From NCBI GenBank assembly GCA_050694215.1, contig JBOGXB010000023.1, positions 1 to 29,744 on the forward strand: a stretch of DNA of 29,744 nucleotides, in the 5' to 3' direction. The stretch is from JBOGXB01 sp050694215 (GTDB lineage Bacteria; Actinomycetota; CADDZG01; WHSQ01). Positions 1 through 7,595 of the stretch are shown here, in pieces (position 1 is the stretch's first letter; the number at the start of each line of letters is the position of its first letter). The notes under the pieces are model-generated. The model saw nothing but the letters and a program-made list of their open reading frames with translations, was not told the DNA's origin and did not search any database. The position numbers were made by a program, and so were the translations under genes.

Positions 1-435
1 GCTCAGGAGCGCCCGCCCACCCTCGTACGTGGGGAGGAGGACGGGCCGCCCCCCGGCCGCCACCGGGCGGGGCGGCTCCGCGCCCACGCGCACGCGAGGC
101 GGGACGACCCGCATCAAAGCGCGGCCCCTGGGGACCAGGTAGCGCTCGGCCACCCATGTCATCAGGCGGTCGAGTGGCGGAGGGGTCAGCGGGTCGTCGA
201 ACACCATCGATGCGATCTCTTCGAGCTCGGCCGGTTCCCCCTGGAACACCTGGGCGACGATCCCCCGCACTCGGCGACCTCCGAAGGGCACTCGTACCAG
301 CGAGCCCACCCTCACTTCGTCGCGGAACCGCCCGGGGATCGCGTAGTCGAAGGCGCGATCGAGGCGCCAGGCAGGGATCAGCGGAAAGACGGCAGCGCGC
401 GTGGCGTCAGTTGGTGCAGAGGCTGCGGAGCTCAT
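1..435 (-). CDS. priA: PriA primosomal/replication-restart protein, N-terminal part (runs off the window)
   Basis: I read this frame directly from the reverse strand; it is open from 435 to the window edge (145 codons). After a short Ala/Thr-rich start it reads VFPLIPAWRLDRAFDYAIP, then GSLVRVPFGGRRVRGIV. This is the hallmark of the PriA 3'-DNA-binding domain (L-DR-FDY-IP and G--V-VPFG-R-V-GIV). PriA reloads the replisome at stalled forks; many actinobacterial PriA proteins have a degenerate helicase core, but that part is outside the window. The only good start is an ATG at 433-435, which overlaps the 3' end of metK by 29 nt, so priA probably ends the mihF-gmk-rpoZ-coaBC-metK operon. Family call is firm from the N-terminal motifs. 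The start is moderately sure because no clear Shine-Dalgarno is visible. Confidence 0.85.
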   Translation of the reverse strand, partial: MSSAASAPTDATRAAVFPLIPAWRLDRAFDYAIPGRFRDEVRVGSLVRVPFGGRRVRGIVAQVFQGEPAELEEIASMVFDDPLTPPPLDRLMTWVAERYLVPRGRALMRVVPPRVRVGAEPPRPVAAGGRPVLLPTYEGGRALLS

Positions 436-1615
436 CCGCGCGGTCGGTACGCTCCCAGGTGAAGTCCTTGTCCGAGCGACCGAAATGACCATAGGCCGCC
501 GTGTTCTGGTAGATCGGTCGACGCAGGTCGAGATCGCGGATGATCGCAGCCGGCCGCAGATCGAACGTCTCCCGGATCGCCGCCACGATCTTCTCCGGAG
601 CCACCGTCTCGGTGCCGAACGTGTCGACGGCCATCGACACGGGATGAGCGACCCCGATCGCATACGCGACCTGCATCTCGAACCGCTGTGCCAGGCCCGC
701 CGCCACCACGTTCTTCGCCACATAGCGGGTGGCGTACGAAGCCGATCGGTCGACCTTCGTGGGGTCCTTGCCCGAAAACGCACCACCTCCATGGCGCGCC
801 ATGCCACCGTAGGAGTCGATGATGATCTTCCGACCGGTCAGTCCGGTATCGGCGCGCGGCCCCCCTATCTCGAACACCCCTGTCGGGTTCACGAGGATCT
901 TGACGTGCTCCGAGTCGAGCATGCGAGGTATCAGCGGGTCGATGACGTGCTGCAGGAGGTCGGGCTGAAGAAGGGTATCGATGTCCACGTTGGGCTGATG
1001 CTGTGTCGAGCACACGATCGTCTCGAGCGTTGCCGGAGCACCGTTCCGGTAGCCCACCGTCACCTGGACCTTGCCGTCCGGGCGCAGATACGGAAGCACA
1101 CCTGCTTTTCGTACCTCGGACAGCCGGTGGGCCAACCTGTGAGCGAGCCAGATCGGCATCGGCATGAGGTCCTCGTTGTCGCGACATGCGTAGCCGAACA
1201 TCATCCCCTGGTCGCCGGCGCCCTGGTTGTCGAGGTCCGAGTCCGAGCTCTCCCCCATGCGCTCCTCGTAGGACTGCGACACGCCCTGGTCGATATCGGG
1301 CGATTGCTCCTGGATCGCCACGCTGACGCCACAGGTCTCGCCGTCGAATCCGATCTTCGATGACGTGTAACCGATGTCGGTGATGGTGCGGCGCACGACG
1401 GATGGGATGTCGACGTAGGTGCTGGTCGTGATCTCGCCCGCCACGACGACTAACCCGGTCGTGATAAGGGTCTCGCACGCCACGCGCCCGAACGGATCGT
1501 CGGCAAGGATCTCATCCAGCACGGCGTCGGAGATCTGGTCGGCCATCTTGTCGGGATGGCCCTCCGTGACGGACTCGGACGTAAACGTGATCAGGTCTGC
1601 GGTCACGGCGAGCAT
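407..1615 (-). CDS. metK: S-adenosylmethionine synthetase
   Basis: 402 aa, normal full length. It condenses ATP with methionine to make SAM in the cytosol, usually as a homotetramer. The N-terminus carries FTSESVTEGHPDKMADQISD, with the ATP-binding HPDK. Further on come GDQGMMFGYA and GGAFSGKDPTKVDRSA (the P-loop-like GGGAFSGKD motif), all intact. It lies 106 bp downstream of coaBC and its 3' end overlaps the proposed priA start. I looked for a SAM-sensing riboswitch in the coaBC-metK gap and could not support one. The ATG at 1613-1615 sits at the usual family position. Confidence 0.97.
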   Translation of the reverse strand: MLAVTADLITFTSESVTEGHPDKMADQISDAVLDEILADDPFGRVACETLITTGLVVVAGEITTSTYVDIPSVVRRTITDIGYTSSKIGFDGETCGVSVAIQEQSPDIDQGVSQSYEERMGESSDSDLDNQGAGDQGMMFGYACRDNEDLMPMPIWLAHRLAHRLSEVRKAGVLPYLRPDGKVQVTVGYRNGAPATLETIVCSTQHQPNVDIDTLLQPDLLQHVIDPLIPRMLDSEHVKILVNPTGVFEIGGPRADTGLTGRKIIIDSYGGMARHGGGAFSGKDPTKVDRSASYATRYVAKNVVAAGLAQRFEMQVAYAIGVAHPVSMAVDTFGTETVAPEKIVAAIRETFDLRPAAIIRDLDLRRPIYQNTAAYGHFGRSDKDFTWERTDRADELRSLCTN

Positions 1616-1721
1616 CCTAATGCGGGAGTTCTCGGGTCCCCGACTCTCGGTCCCCGCGTCAAGGACACGCCGAGCCGCTGCAGCAACCGATGCGCCCGCC
1701 GCATTGGGAGAGTGGTTCGCA

Positions 1722-2972
1722 CTAACCGATCAGCCTGGCGATCTCGTCCGCCACTGCCTTTGCCAGCTGCGTCTTGGTCACGAGCCCCACATCGGTGACG
1801 CCGCGGCGGTCCGCGATCACGGCCCGGTTCGTCGGGACGTCGAAGCCCGAATCCGGGCTCGAGACGTCGTTGGCCACGATGACGTCGGCTCCCTTCGACA
1901 GCAGCTTGGAACGCGCCAGATCGGCGAGCCTTTGGGGGTCGGGCTCGGTCTCGGCCGCGAAACCCACCAGCACTCCGCCGGCCTTGCGCAGCCCCGGGTC
2001 GGCTCCGAGCTCGGCGAGGATATCGGGGGTCGGCACGAGAGTGACGTTCGGAGGCCCTTCCGCCTTCTTCAGCTTCTGGTCCGCGCGCGCTTCGGGCCGG
2101 AAGTCGGCCACCGCCGCCGCCTTCACGATGGCATCGGCCACCGGCGCCTCGGCCAGGACGGCGTCCCTCATCTCCTCGGCGGTCTTCACCCTGACCACGT
2201 TCACTCCCGCCGGCTGCACGAGGTTGTTGGGCCCGGCCACGAGGGTCACCTTCGCTCCCCGGCGCGCGGCCTCATCCGCGATCTTGAAGCCCATCATGCC
2301 GGAGGAGCGATTCCCGATGAACCTCACAGGGTCGATCGGCTCCTGTGTGCCGCCCGCCGTCACGAGGATCCTTCTGCCGGCGAGCTGGGCGCCGCGCTCG
2401 AGCAGCTCCGCCACCGCGGTGACGATGCAGTCCGGCTCGGACATGCGCCCCGGTCCCTCGTCGCCCGAGGACAGAGGCCCCGACTCCGGGCCGATCAGCA
2501 CCACCCCTCGTTCCATGAGCGCGCGGACGTTGACCTGGGTTGCCGGGTGCTCCCACATCTCCGTGTGCATCGCCGGGGCGATCAAGACCCGGCATCGGGC
2601 GGTCAGCACGGTCGCGGAGAAGAGATCGTCGGCCAACCCGAGAGCCATCTTGGCGACGGCGTTCGCCGTTGCAGGAGCGACGACCAGGAGGTCCGCCCCG
2701 CGCGCGAGCTCGACGTGCGAGGCGTCGGCACCCTCACCGAAGAGCTCCGTGGACACGGGGTTGCCCGTGAGAGCGGCGAAAGTCTGGGGGCCGACGAAGT
2801 GCTGCGCGCTTCGGGTCATCACGACCCTGACGTCCGCCCCCATCAGGGCGAGGTCCCTGGCGACGTGGGCGACCTTGTATGCCGCGATCCCGCCGGTGAC
2901 GCACAGCACGATCCTGCGACCCTGGACGAGCTCGGGCGCCTCTGCTGGGGGCGGGTGGCCGGCCTCCTCCAC
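1722..2972 (-). CDS. coaBC: Bifunctional phosphopantothenoylcysteine decarboxylase / phosphopantothenate-cysteine ligase
   Basis: 416 aa, typical CoaBC length. The N-terminal CoaC flavodomain (about residues 18-190) begins RIVLCVTGGIAAYK, has the substrate-binding PATANA and the actinobacterial form APAMHTEMW of the PxMNxxMW motif, and decarboxylates phosphopantothenoylcysteine. The C-terminal CoaB domain (about 200-416) starts GRRILVTAGGTQEPIDPVRFIGNRSSG and carries KLKK, and ligates cysteine to phosphopantothenate using CTP. Together they supply 4'-phosphopantetheine for CoA. The start is a GTG at 2970-2972 just after an AGGAG, 7 nt past the rpoZ stop, so the two genes are co-transcribed. 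Confidence 0.96.
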   Translation of the reverse strand: MEEAGHPPPAEAPELVQGRRIVLCVTGGIAAYKVAHVARDLALMGADVRVVMTRSAQHFVGPQTFAALTGNPVSTELFGEGADASHVELARGADLLVVAPATANAVAKMALGLADDLFSATVLTARCRVLIAPAMHTEMWEHPATQVNVRALMERGVVLIGPESGPLSSGDEGPGRMSEPDCIVTAVAELLERGAQLAGRRILVTAGGTQEPIDPVRFIGNRSSGMMGFKIADEAARRGAKVTLVAGPNNLVQPAGVNVVRVKTAEEMRDAVLAEAPVADAIVKAAAVADFRPEARADQKLKKAEGPPNVTLVPTPDILAELGADPGLRKAGGVLVGFAAETEPDPQRLADLARSKLLSKGADVIVANDVSSPDSGFDVPTNRAVIADRRGVTDVGLVTKTQLAKAVADEIARLIG

Positions 2973-2979
2973 GGGGCTC

Positions 2980-3228
2980 CTACTTGGTCGGTTCGGAGGT
3001 CCGCTCGTAGCCGACCTTGTCCTCCGCGATCTCCTGGAGGGAGATGGAGAGCGCCTTGGGGGCCTGGTCGGGGGACATCGGGACCTGGGGTGGCGTGAAC
3101 TCGGCGATGCCCTCCCCCAGCTGACTGAAGTAGGAGTTGATCTGACGGCTGCGTTTGGCGGCCAGGATCACAAGCGTGTATTTGGAGTCGACGTCCTCGA
3201 GCAACTTTTCGATCTTTGGCTCGATCAT
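2980..3228 (-). CDS. rpoZ: RNA polymerase omega subunit
   Basis: 82 aa. Contains the omega core PKIEKLLEDVDSKYTLVILA followed by AKRSRQINSYF, the helix that latches onto the beta' subunit and helps RNA polymerase assembly. The C-terminal third, with a PPQVPMSPDQAPKALSISLQEIAEDKV-like tail, matches the longer actinobacterial type. It sits between gmk and coaBC, the widespread gmk-rpoZ-coaBC order. The Shine-Dalgarno (AAAGGA) is about 12 nt from the ATG at 3226-3228, a little far, but there is no better in-frame start. Confidence 0.95.
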   Translation of the reverse strand: MIEPKIEKLLEDVDSKYTLVILAAKRSRQINSYFSQLGEGIAEFTPPQVPMSPDQAPKALSISLQEIAEDKVGYERTSEPTK

Positions 3229-3295
3229 TGGAGGGAATCATCCTTTCTCGTCCCTGCCCGCGCGTCATGCGAAGGACATCATCGGGGTTGAGCCC

Positions 3296-3859
3296 TTAGG
3301 TGCTCTCCACAATTATACGGACAAGCTCGTCTGCGGCTCGTCCGACCTCGTCGTTGATCACGATGTGGTCGTAGATGGCCTTCTTCTTGATCTCGTCGTA
3401 GGCGGCGTTGATGCGCTCCGCCATGTCGTCTGGATCCTCGGTCCCGCGCCCCCTGAGGCGGCGCGAGAGGGCCTCCAGCGAGGGAGGCTCGATGAAGACG
3501 AGGATGGCGTCGGGCTTGGCCCGCTTGCACGATTGGGCCCCCTGGATGTCGAGCTCGCAGATGACGTCCCTGCCCGACGCGAGCGCCGCCTCCACCGGGG
3601 CCCTGGGGGTGCCGTAGAGGTGGCCGTAAACCAGCGCGGACTCGAGGAACTCACCCCGGTCTCGCATCCCCAGGAACTCGGGCCGGGTCACGAAGTGGTA
3701 GTCGATCCCATTGCGCTCCCCCCGGCGCGCGGGCCGTGTGGTTGCGGAGATGGACAGGACCACGTCTGGTCGCTTCCGTAGCACCTCCCGCACCACAGTG
3801 CCCTTTCCGGCCCCGGACGGCCCCGAGACGACGAAGAGCCGGCCCTTCGTGGGTGACAT
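3296..3859 (-). CDS. gmk: Guanylate kinase
   Basis: 187 aa, normal length. It phosphorylates GMP to GDP with ATP. The Walker A motif is near the N-terminus (VSGPSGAGKGTVVREVL). The GMP-binding region reads ISATTRPARRGERNGIDYHFV, and the GEFLESALVYGHLYGTPRAPVEAAL stretch and CELDIQGA follow as in the family. ATG at 3857-3859, 51 nt downstream of mihF. The upstream sequence lacks a strong Shine-Dalgarno. Part of the mihF-gmk-rpoZ-coaBC-metK transcription unit. Confidence 0.97.
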   Translation of the reverse strand: MSPTKGRLFVVSGPSGAGKGTVVREVLRKRPDVVLSISATTRPARRGERNGIDYHFVTRPEFLGMRDRGEFLESALVYGHLYGTPRAPVEAALASGRDVICELDIQGAQSCKRAKPDAILVFIEPPSLEALSRRLRGRGTEDPDDMAERINAAYDEIKKKAIYDHIVINDEVGRAADELVRIIVEST

Positions 3860-3910
3860 CGGCTCAGGCTGGGGCCGTGTGGGTGCAGTTTGGTGAGAGG
3901 GGGCTCTGCC

Positions 3911-4228
3911 TCACCTCGCGGCGAGCTCGTCGAGCAGGTGCTGCTTCTGCTTGGCGCCCAGCCCCCTCATTCGCCTGGACTCGGAGACGTCCACCTTCTC
4001 CATGATCTTGCGTGCGCGCACCCGGCCCACCCCGGGGAGCGACTCGAGAACGGTCGAGACCTTCATCTTGCCGACGATGTCGTCGGTGGTGCGGTCGAGG
4101 AGCTCCTTGAAGGAGGTGCTGCCGTTCTTGAGCTGTTCCTTCAGCTCCGCCCTCTTGCGCCGGGCGATGGCGGCTTTCTCGAGAGCCTGGCGCCTCTGTT
4201 CTTCGGTGAGGGGTGGGGGCAGCGGCAT
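3911..4228 (-). CDS. mihF: Actinobacterial integration host factor (mIHF), nucleoid-associated DNA-binding protein
   Basis: 105 aa. Basic helical N-terminus (residues 1-35), then a helix-two-turns-helix DNA-binding core with LPGVGRVRARKIMEKVDVSE at about residues 65-84 and RRMRGLGAKQKQHLLDEL at the end. This is the diagnostic actinobacterial mIHF signature, and the protein is unrelated to the HU/IHF fold. It bends DNA and supports phage integration and nucleoid compaction. mihF directly before gmk is the standard actinobacterial arrangement. An AAGGAGG lies 8 nt before the ATG at 4226-4228, and a near-consensus promoter lies about 90 nt upstream. Confidence 0.95.
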   Translation of the reverse strand: MPLPPPLTEEQRRQALEKAAIARRKRAELKEQLKNGSTSFKELLDRTTDDIVGKMKVSTVLESLPGVGRVRARKIMEKVDVSESRRMRGLGAKQKQHLLDELAAR

Positions 4229-4320
4229 CGGGGCGTCCTCCTTCGGCCTAGCGCAGGGTGGGGGTGCTCCTTTGGCCCCGGCCGCCGCCGGTCGCTGCGC
4301 CGAACCCGAGACCGCAGCGG

Positions 4321-4349
4321 ATTATAGGCAGGGGCAGCGGCCGTCGCAA
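4321..4349 (-). promoter_or_regulatory. Housekeeping-type promoter for mihF-gmk-rpoZ-coaBC-metK
   Basis: On the minus strand a -35-like TTGCGA (4344-4349) is separated by exactly 17 nt from a perfect TATAAT -10 (4321-4326). Predicted transcription start is near 4314, giving about an 85-nt leader before mihF. It lies in the 174-bp gap after pyrE, so mihF onward can be transcribed independently of the pyr operon. The leader holds GCTGCG/CGCAGC and GCGCAG/CTGCGC complementary segments that could form alternative hairpins; no known riboswitch was recognised. The remainder of the gap shows no gene. Confidence 0.8.
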
Positions 4350-4402
4350 TCGCTCCACCGACGATTTCCGCAGCTAGATGGCGCTTTTTGTGCCCGCGGG
4401 CC

Positions 4403-4984
4403 TCACGCCGAGAGATGGTGGGACCCCGGTTCCTGGATAGGTTGGTCCGCCTCGCACAACGGGCACTCGCTCGGATCCCATGAGGAGACGTCGACGGTCA
4501 CGAGCGCCCGCAAAGGGACCCCGAGCGAGGGGGGCCGCGCGGGGTCGGGACGGTCGATCAGCGCCCCCAGACCGATCGGCTCGGCTCCCGCCTTGCGGGC
4601 GAGGTCGATGACCTCGGCGGCGGATCCACCTGTCGTTACCACGTCCTCCACCACGAGCACCTTTTCGTGAGGATGCAGACGGAATCCGCGACGTAATGTC
4701 AGCCTGCCTTCCGCCCGCTCCGCGATCACCAGGCGCACGTCCCCGGCAAGGGCGACTGCGAAGCCGAGCACGATGGCGCCGACCGCCGGGCAAGCCACGA
4801 CCTCGAACCTCCGGTCGAACGACTGCGCGATGGATTCTCCGAAACGCTGAGCGAGTCGCGGGTGCTCGAGCACCCGGAACTTCTGGACGTACACGTCCGA
4901 GTGCCGACCCGACGCGAGGCGGAAGTGGCCGCTCATGACCGCGCCGTGTCGTTCCAGCACGTCCATGACCTCGACCGGGTTCAC
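4403..4984 (-). CDS. pyrE: Orotate phosphoribosyltransferase
   Basis: 193 aa. It transfers phosphoribose from PRPP to orotate, giving OMP. The N-terminal substrate region reads GHFRLASGRHSDVYVQKF, and the PRPP-binding loop VLVVEDVVTTGGSAAEVI (about residues 108-125) is intact. The C-terminus has a CPLCEADQPIQEPGSH tail with a CxxC pair, common in PyrE of this type. The start is a GTG at 4982-4984 overlapping the pyrF stop (GTGA), so translation is coupled. It is the last gene of the pyr operon; the 174-bp gap that follows has no clear poly-U terminator. Confidence 0.95.
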   Translation of the reverse strand: MNPVEVMDVLERHGAVMSGHFRLASGRHSDVYVQKFRVLEHPRLAQRFGESIAQSFDRRFEVVACPAVGAIVLGFAVALAGDVRLVIAERAEGRLTLRRGFRLHPHEKVLVVEDVVTTGGSAAEVIDLARKAGAEPIGLGALIDRPDPARPPSLGVPLRALVTVDVSSWDPSECPLCEADQPIQEPGSHHLSA

Positions 4985-5679
4985 GAGATCTCCTCCACGA
5001 TCCCCCTCGCCACGGCGCCGGGGTCGCGCGCGGTCGTGATGGGCCGGCCGACGACGATGTGATCCGCCCCCGCGCCGAGAGCCGCCATCGGGGTATGGAT
5101 GCGCCGATGGCCCCCGAGTTCCGCTCCCTCCGGGCGGATCCCCGGCACGACCAGCACCGGGCCTCCGGACTCACTCGGCCCGAACCGGGCGCGGACGACC
5201 CCGACCTCACGCGGCGAGCACACCAACCCGGAGGCTCCTGCATCGAGGGCCATCTCGGCGAGCCGCAAGACCGCGGTCTCGCTCGGGCCCGTCAGCCCGA
5301 TGGCCTCGAGGTCCGAGTCGTCGAGACTGGTTAGGACCGTCACCGCGAGAACCTCGATCTCCTCCCCACCTCCGGCTACGGCCGCCTTGATCATGCGAGA
5401 GCCGCCGGCCGCATGAACGTTGGTATAGGCGACTCCGAGCCGGGCGACGTTGCGCACCGCTCCCTCGACCTGAGCCGGGATGTCGTGGAACTTCAGATCG
5501 AGGAACAAAGGGGCACGCCCGACGAGTCGCCGCACCAGCTCTGGTCCTCCTGTGACGAACCCGGTCAACCCCAGCTTGAGCATCCCCACGACATCGGCCA
5601 ACCTGTCTGCCATCGCTTCGTTGGCGTCCGGCTCGAGCTCGTCCAGGGCCACGCAGAGAGGGTTCGAGGTTTGGATCAC
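4981..5679 (-). CDS. pyrF: Orotidine 5'-phosphate decarboxylase
   Basis: 232 aa, group I OMP decarboxylase length. Converts OMP to UMP, the last step of the pathway. Visible motifs are CVALDELEPD at the N-terminus, the catalytic FLDLKFHDIPAQVEGAV (DxKxxD-type lysine/aspartate array), and VPGIRPEGAELGGHRRIHTP plus GADHIVVGRPIT near the C-terminus for phosphate binding. Start is a GTG at 5677-5679 in a GTGA overlap with the pyrD stop; the 3' end overlaps pyrE in the same way. Confidence 0.96.
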   Translation of the reverse strand: MIQTSNPLCVALDELEPDANEAMADRLADVVGMLKLGLTGFVTGGPELVRRLVGRAPLFLDLKFHDIPAQVEGAVRNVARLGVAYTNVHAAGGSRMIKAAVAGGGEEIEVLAVTVLTSLDDSDLEAIGLTGPSETAVLRLAEMALDAGASGLVCSPREVGVVRARFGPSESGGPVLVVPGIRPEGAELGGHRRIHTPMAALGAGADHIVVGRPITTARDPGAVARGIVEEIS

Positions 5680-6617
5680 CCCTCGATCTTCACCGCCCCG
5701 ATGAGATCCGTGACGCCTGCCACCTGATGCCTCTCCAGGTAGGAGGCGATGCCCGAGAGCACGTCCAAGGACGCGCGCGGGTTGACGAAGTTGGCCGTGC
5801 CTACTGCGACCGCAGACGCGCCGGCGAGGATGAGCTGCACCGCGTCGGTGGCCGACGCGACGCCGCCCTGCCCGATGATCGGGACGGTTGGGAACGCCCT
5901 GTGCACCTCGTGCACCGCGCGCACCGCCACGGGGTGGATCGCGGGGCCCGACAGGCCTCCCACGACACCAGCCAGCTTGGGGCGGCGCGTCTCGACGTCT
6001 ATCGCCATCCCGAACACGGTGTTTACCAGAGAGAGCCCATCGGCTCCGGCGTCGATTGCCGCGCCGGCGATTTCTACGAGAGAGGTCACGTTGGGAGACA
6101 GCTTGGGGAATACCGGCACGCGCGACAGCGACTTCCTCACCTCGGCTACAACCTCCGAGGTTGCCTTGACGGAGTGGGAGAACATGTTGTTCTTGTCCTC
6201 AAGGTTGGGACACGAGATGTTGACCTCGACCGCGACTATCCCCCGCCCGCCGGTTCGGAGCTTGTCCGCGACGCGTACGAACTCCTCGACGGTGTTTCCG
6301 GCGATCGAAGCGACGACGGCAGCCCTGCGCTTGATGAGCCACGGAAGGTCCTCCGCGATGAAGTGATCGACCCCCTTGTTCTGGATGCCGATCGCGTTCA
6401 ACATCCCCGAGGGCGTCTCGCACATGCGAGGTGTGGGCTTGCCTCTCCACGGAGCCGCGGTCATGGACTTCACGATGATTCCCCCGAGCTTGTGCAGGTC
6501 GAGGAATTGAGAGCCTTCGCGACCCGCCCCGAACGTTCCCGAAGCGACGAGCACCGGGTTGTTCAGCTCGAGCGGGCCGAGCTGCACGGACAGATCTGCG
6601 TGCGAGCGCCTCGTCAT
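5676..6617 (-). CDS. pyrD: Dihydroorotate dehydrogenase, class 1B catalytic subunit
   Basis: 313 aa. Oxidises dihydroorotate to orotate using FMN. N-terminal LSVQLGPLELNNPVLVASGTFG is typical of class 1, and the following gene pair with PyrK marks it as type 1B (NAD-linked heterotetramer). The active-site region contains NISCPN and a KLSPNVTSLVEIA FMN/substrate segment, and the C-terminus has GQGGVASATDAVQLILAGASAVAVG. The open frame extends 72 codons further upstream, into pyrK, but the conserved N-terminus and a GGAGAG placed before it fix the start at ATG 6615-6617. Confidence 0.96.
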   Translation of the reverse strand: MTRRSHADLSVQLGPLELNNPVLVASGTFGAGREGSQFLDLHKLGGIIVKSMTAAPWRGKPTPRMCETPSGMLNAIGIQNKGVDHFIAEDLPWLIKRRAAVVASIAGNTVEEFVRVADKLRTGGRGIVAVEVNISCPNLEDKNNMFSHSVKATSEVVAEVRKSLSRVPVFPKLSPNVTSLVEIAGAAIDAGADGLSLVNTVFGMAIDVETRRPKLAGVVGGLSGPAIHPVAVRAVHEVHRAFPTVPIIGQGGVASATDAVQLILAGASAVAVGTANFVNPRASLDVLSGIASYLERHQVAGVTDLIGAVKIEG

Positions 6618-6651
6618 TCGCTCTCCAGTAGCCGAATCACCCAGTTGACCA

Positions 6652-7581
6652 CTAGTTGCCGGGAGGCGGGAACTCATCATCGGCGATGAGAGTGGCGGAC
6701 TGACGCCTGGGCACGCCTGTGGGCGAAAGCTCCGACTGATCCGCGGCAACGACATCGGCCCCACCATCCCAGACGACCGTCGCCCCATTGAGGATGGGGC
6801 CTTCGGTGCAAGATCGCGCGTAGACGATCCCATCCTCGGGAGCCTCTTCCTTCTTGAGCTTGCGACGCAGCGGTATCACGCAGCTCATGCAGACGCCAAA
6901 TCCGCACGCCATCAGCTCCTCGACCGCGACCTGGACGGGAACCTGTTGTTCGACACAGATGCCGGACACGGCGGCAAGCATCGGATGAGGGCCGCAGGAG
7001 TAGACGACCTCCGTCTCGCAGCGTTCCATCGTCTCGACCAGCACGTCGGTGACCTTGCCCTCGTCCCCAACGCTGCCATCCTCGGTCGTCGTACGGCACA
7101 CGGATGCGAGGCGGCGTACCTCGATCGCGTTCAAGAGCATTCCGACGGTTCTCGCTCCGAGGATCACGTCGACGCGGTGGCCCTCGTTGCGGAGCTCATC
7201 GGCGAGAAAGAACAGAGGTGCTGCGCCGATCCCCCCTCCTACAAGCAGGCAGTGGGCACGCCGCTTGGGCAGCACGAACCCCCGCCCGAGGGGACCGACG
7301 AGATCGACGCTGGCGTGACCCCGCAACATCGACAGGTGGTGGGTGCCCGGTCCCCTGATGTCGAAGACGATCTCCACGGTCGACGCCCATCCCCCTCGCT
7401 TGTGGACGCGATACACGGAGAACGGTCGGCGAAGGATGTTCGACCTGCCTTCCCCACAGGCGATGTTGACGAACTGGCCGGGCTTCACGCGTTCGCCGAT
7501 GTCGGGAGCGACGATCGTGAGCGAGTGGTAATGCTCGCCGTACTTCTTGTGCGAGAGGACCTCGCCCGTCGACATCAGCAT
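6652..7581 (-). CDS. pyrK: Dihydroorotate dehydrogenase electron-transfer subunit (iron-sulfur flavoprotein)
   Basis: About 309 aa. Passes electrons from PyrD's FMN through a [2Fe-2S] cluster and FAD to NAD+. The FAD domain has LRRPFSVYRV, then the nucleotide-binding LLVGGGIGAAPLFFLADEL. The C-terminal cluster ligands are visible as CGFGVCMSC plus a fourth Cys in ARSCTEGP. Starts at 7590 (GTG), 7581 (ATG) and 7575 (ATG) are all possible. I chose 7581 because an AGGG sits about 8 nt upstream of it. The gene lies within about 15 nt of the carB stop and 34 nt from pyrD. Confidence 0.94.
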   Translation of the reverse strand: MLMSTGEVLSHKKYGEHYHSLTIVAPDIGERVKPGQFVNIACGEGRSNILRRPFSVYRVHKRGGWASTVEIVFDIRGPGTHHLSMLRGHASVDLVGPLGRGFVLPKRRAHCLLVGGGIGAAPLFFLADELRNEGHRVDVILGARTVGMLLNAIEVRRLASVCRTTTEDGSVGDEGKVTDVLVETMERCETEVVYSCGPHPMLAAVSGICVEQQVPVQVAVEELMACGFGVCMSCVIPLRRKLKKEEAPEDGIVYARSCTEGPILNGATVVWDGGADVVAADQSELSPTGVPRRQSATLIADDEFPPPGN

Positions 7582-7595
7582 TTCGGACACCCTAC

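Noticed and set aside
401..1363. Long plus-strand open frames such as 401-1363, 1419-3098, 7902-9098, 9111-10550 and 23723-24922
   Set aside because: They are antisense to clearly conserved genes, are rich in Arg/His/Pro/Ala/Gly as expected for shadow frames in high-GC DNA, and show no family motif.
1616..1721. Possible SAM riboswitch or promoter in the coaBC-metK gap
   Set aside because: I see only GC-rich short repeats (CCGAGAG/CCGAGAA) and a TTGACG with no matching -10; none of the known SAM riboswitch cores is present.
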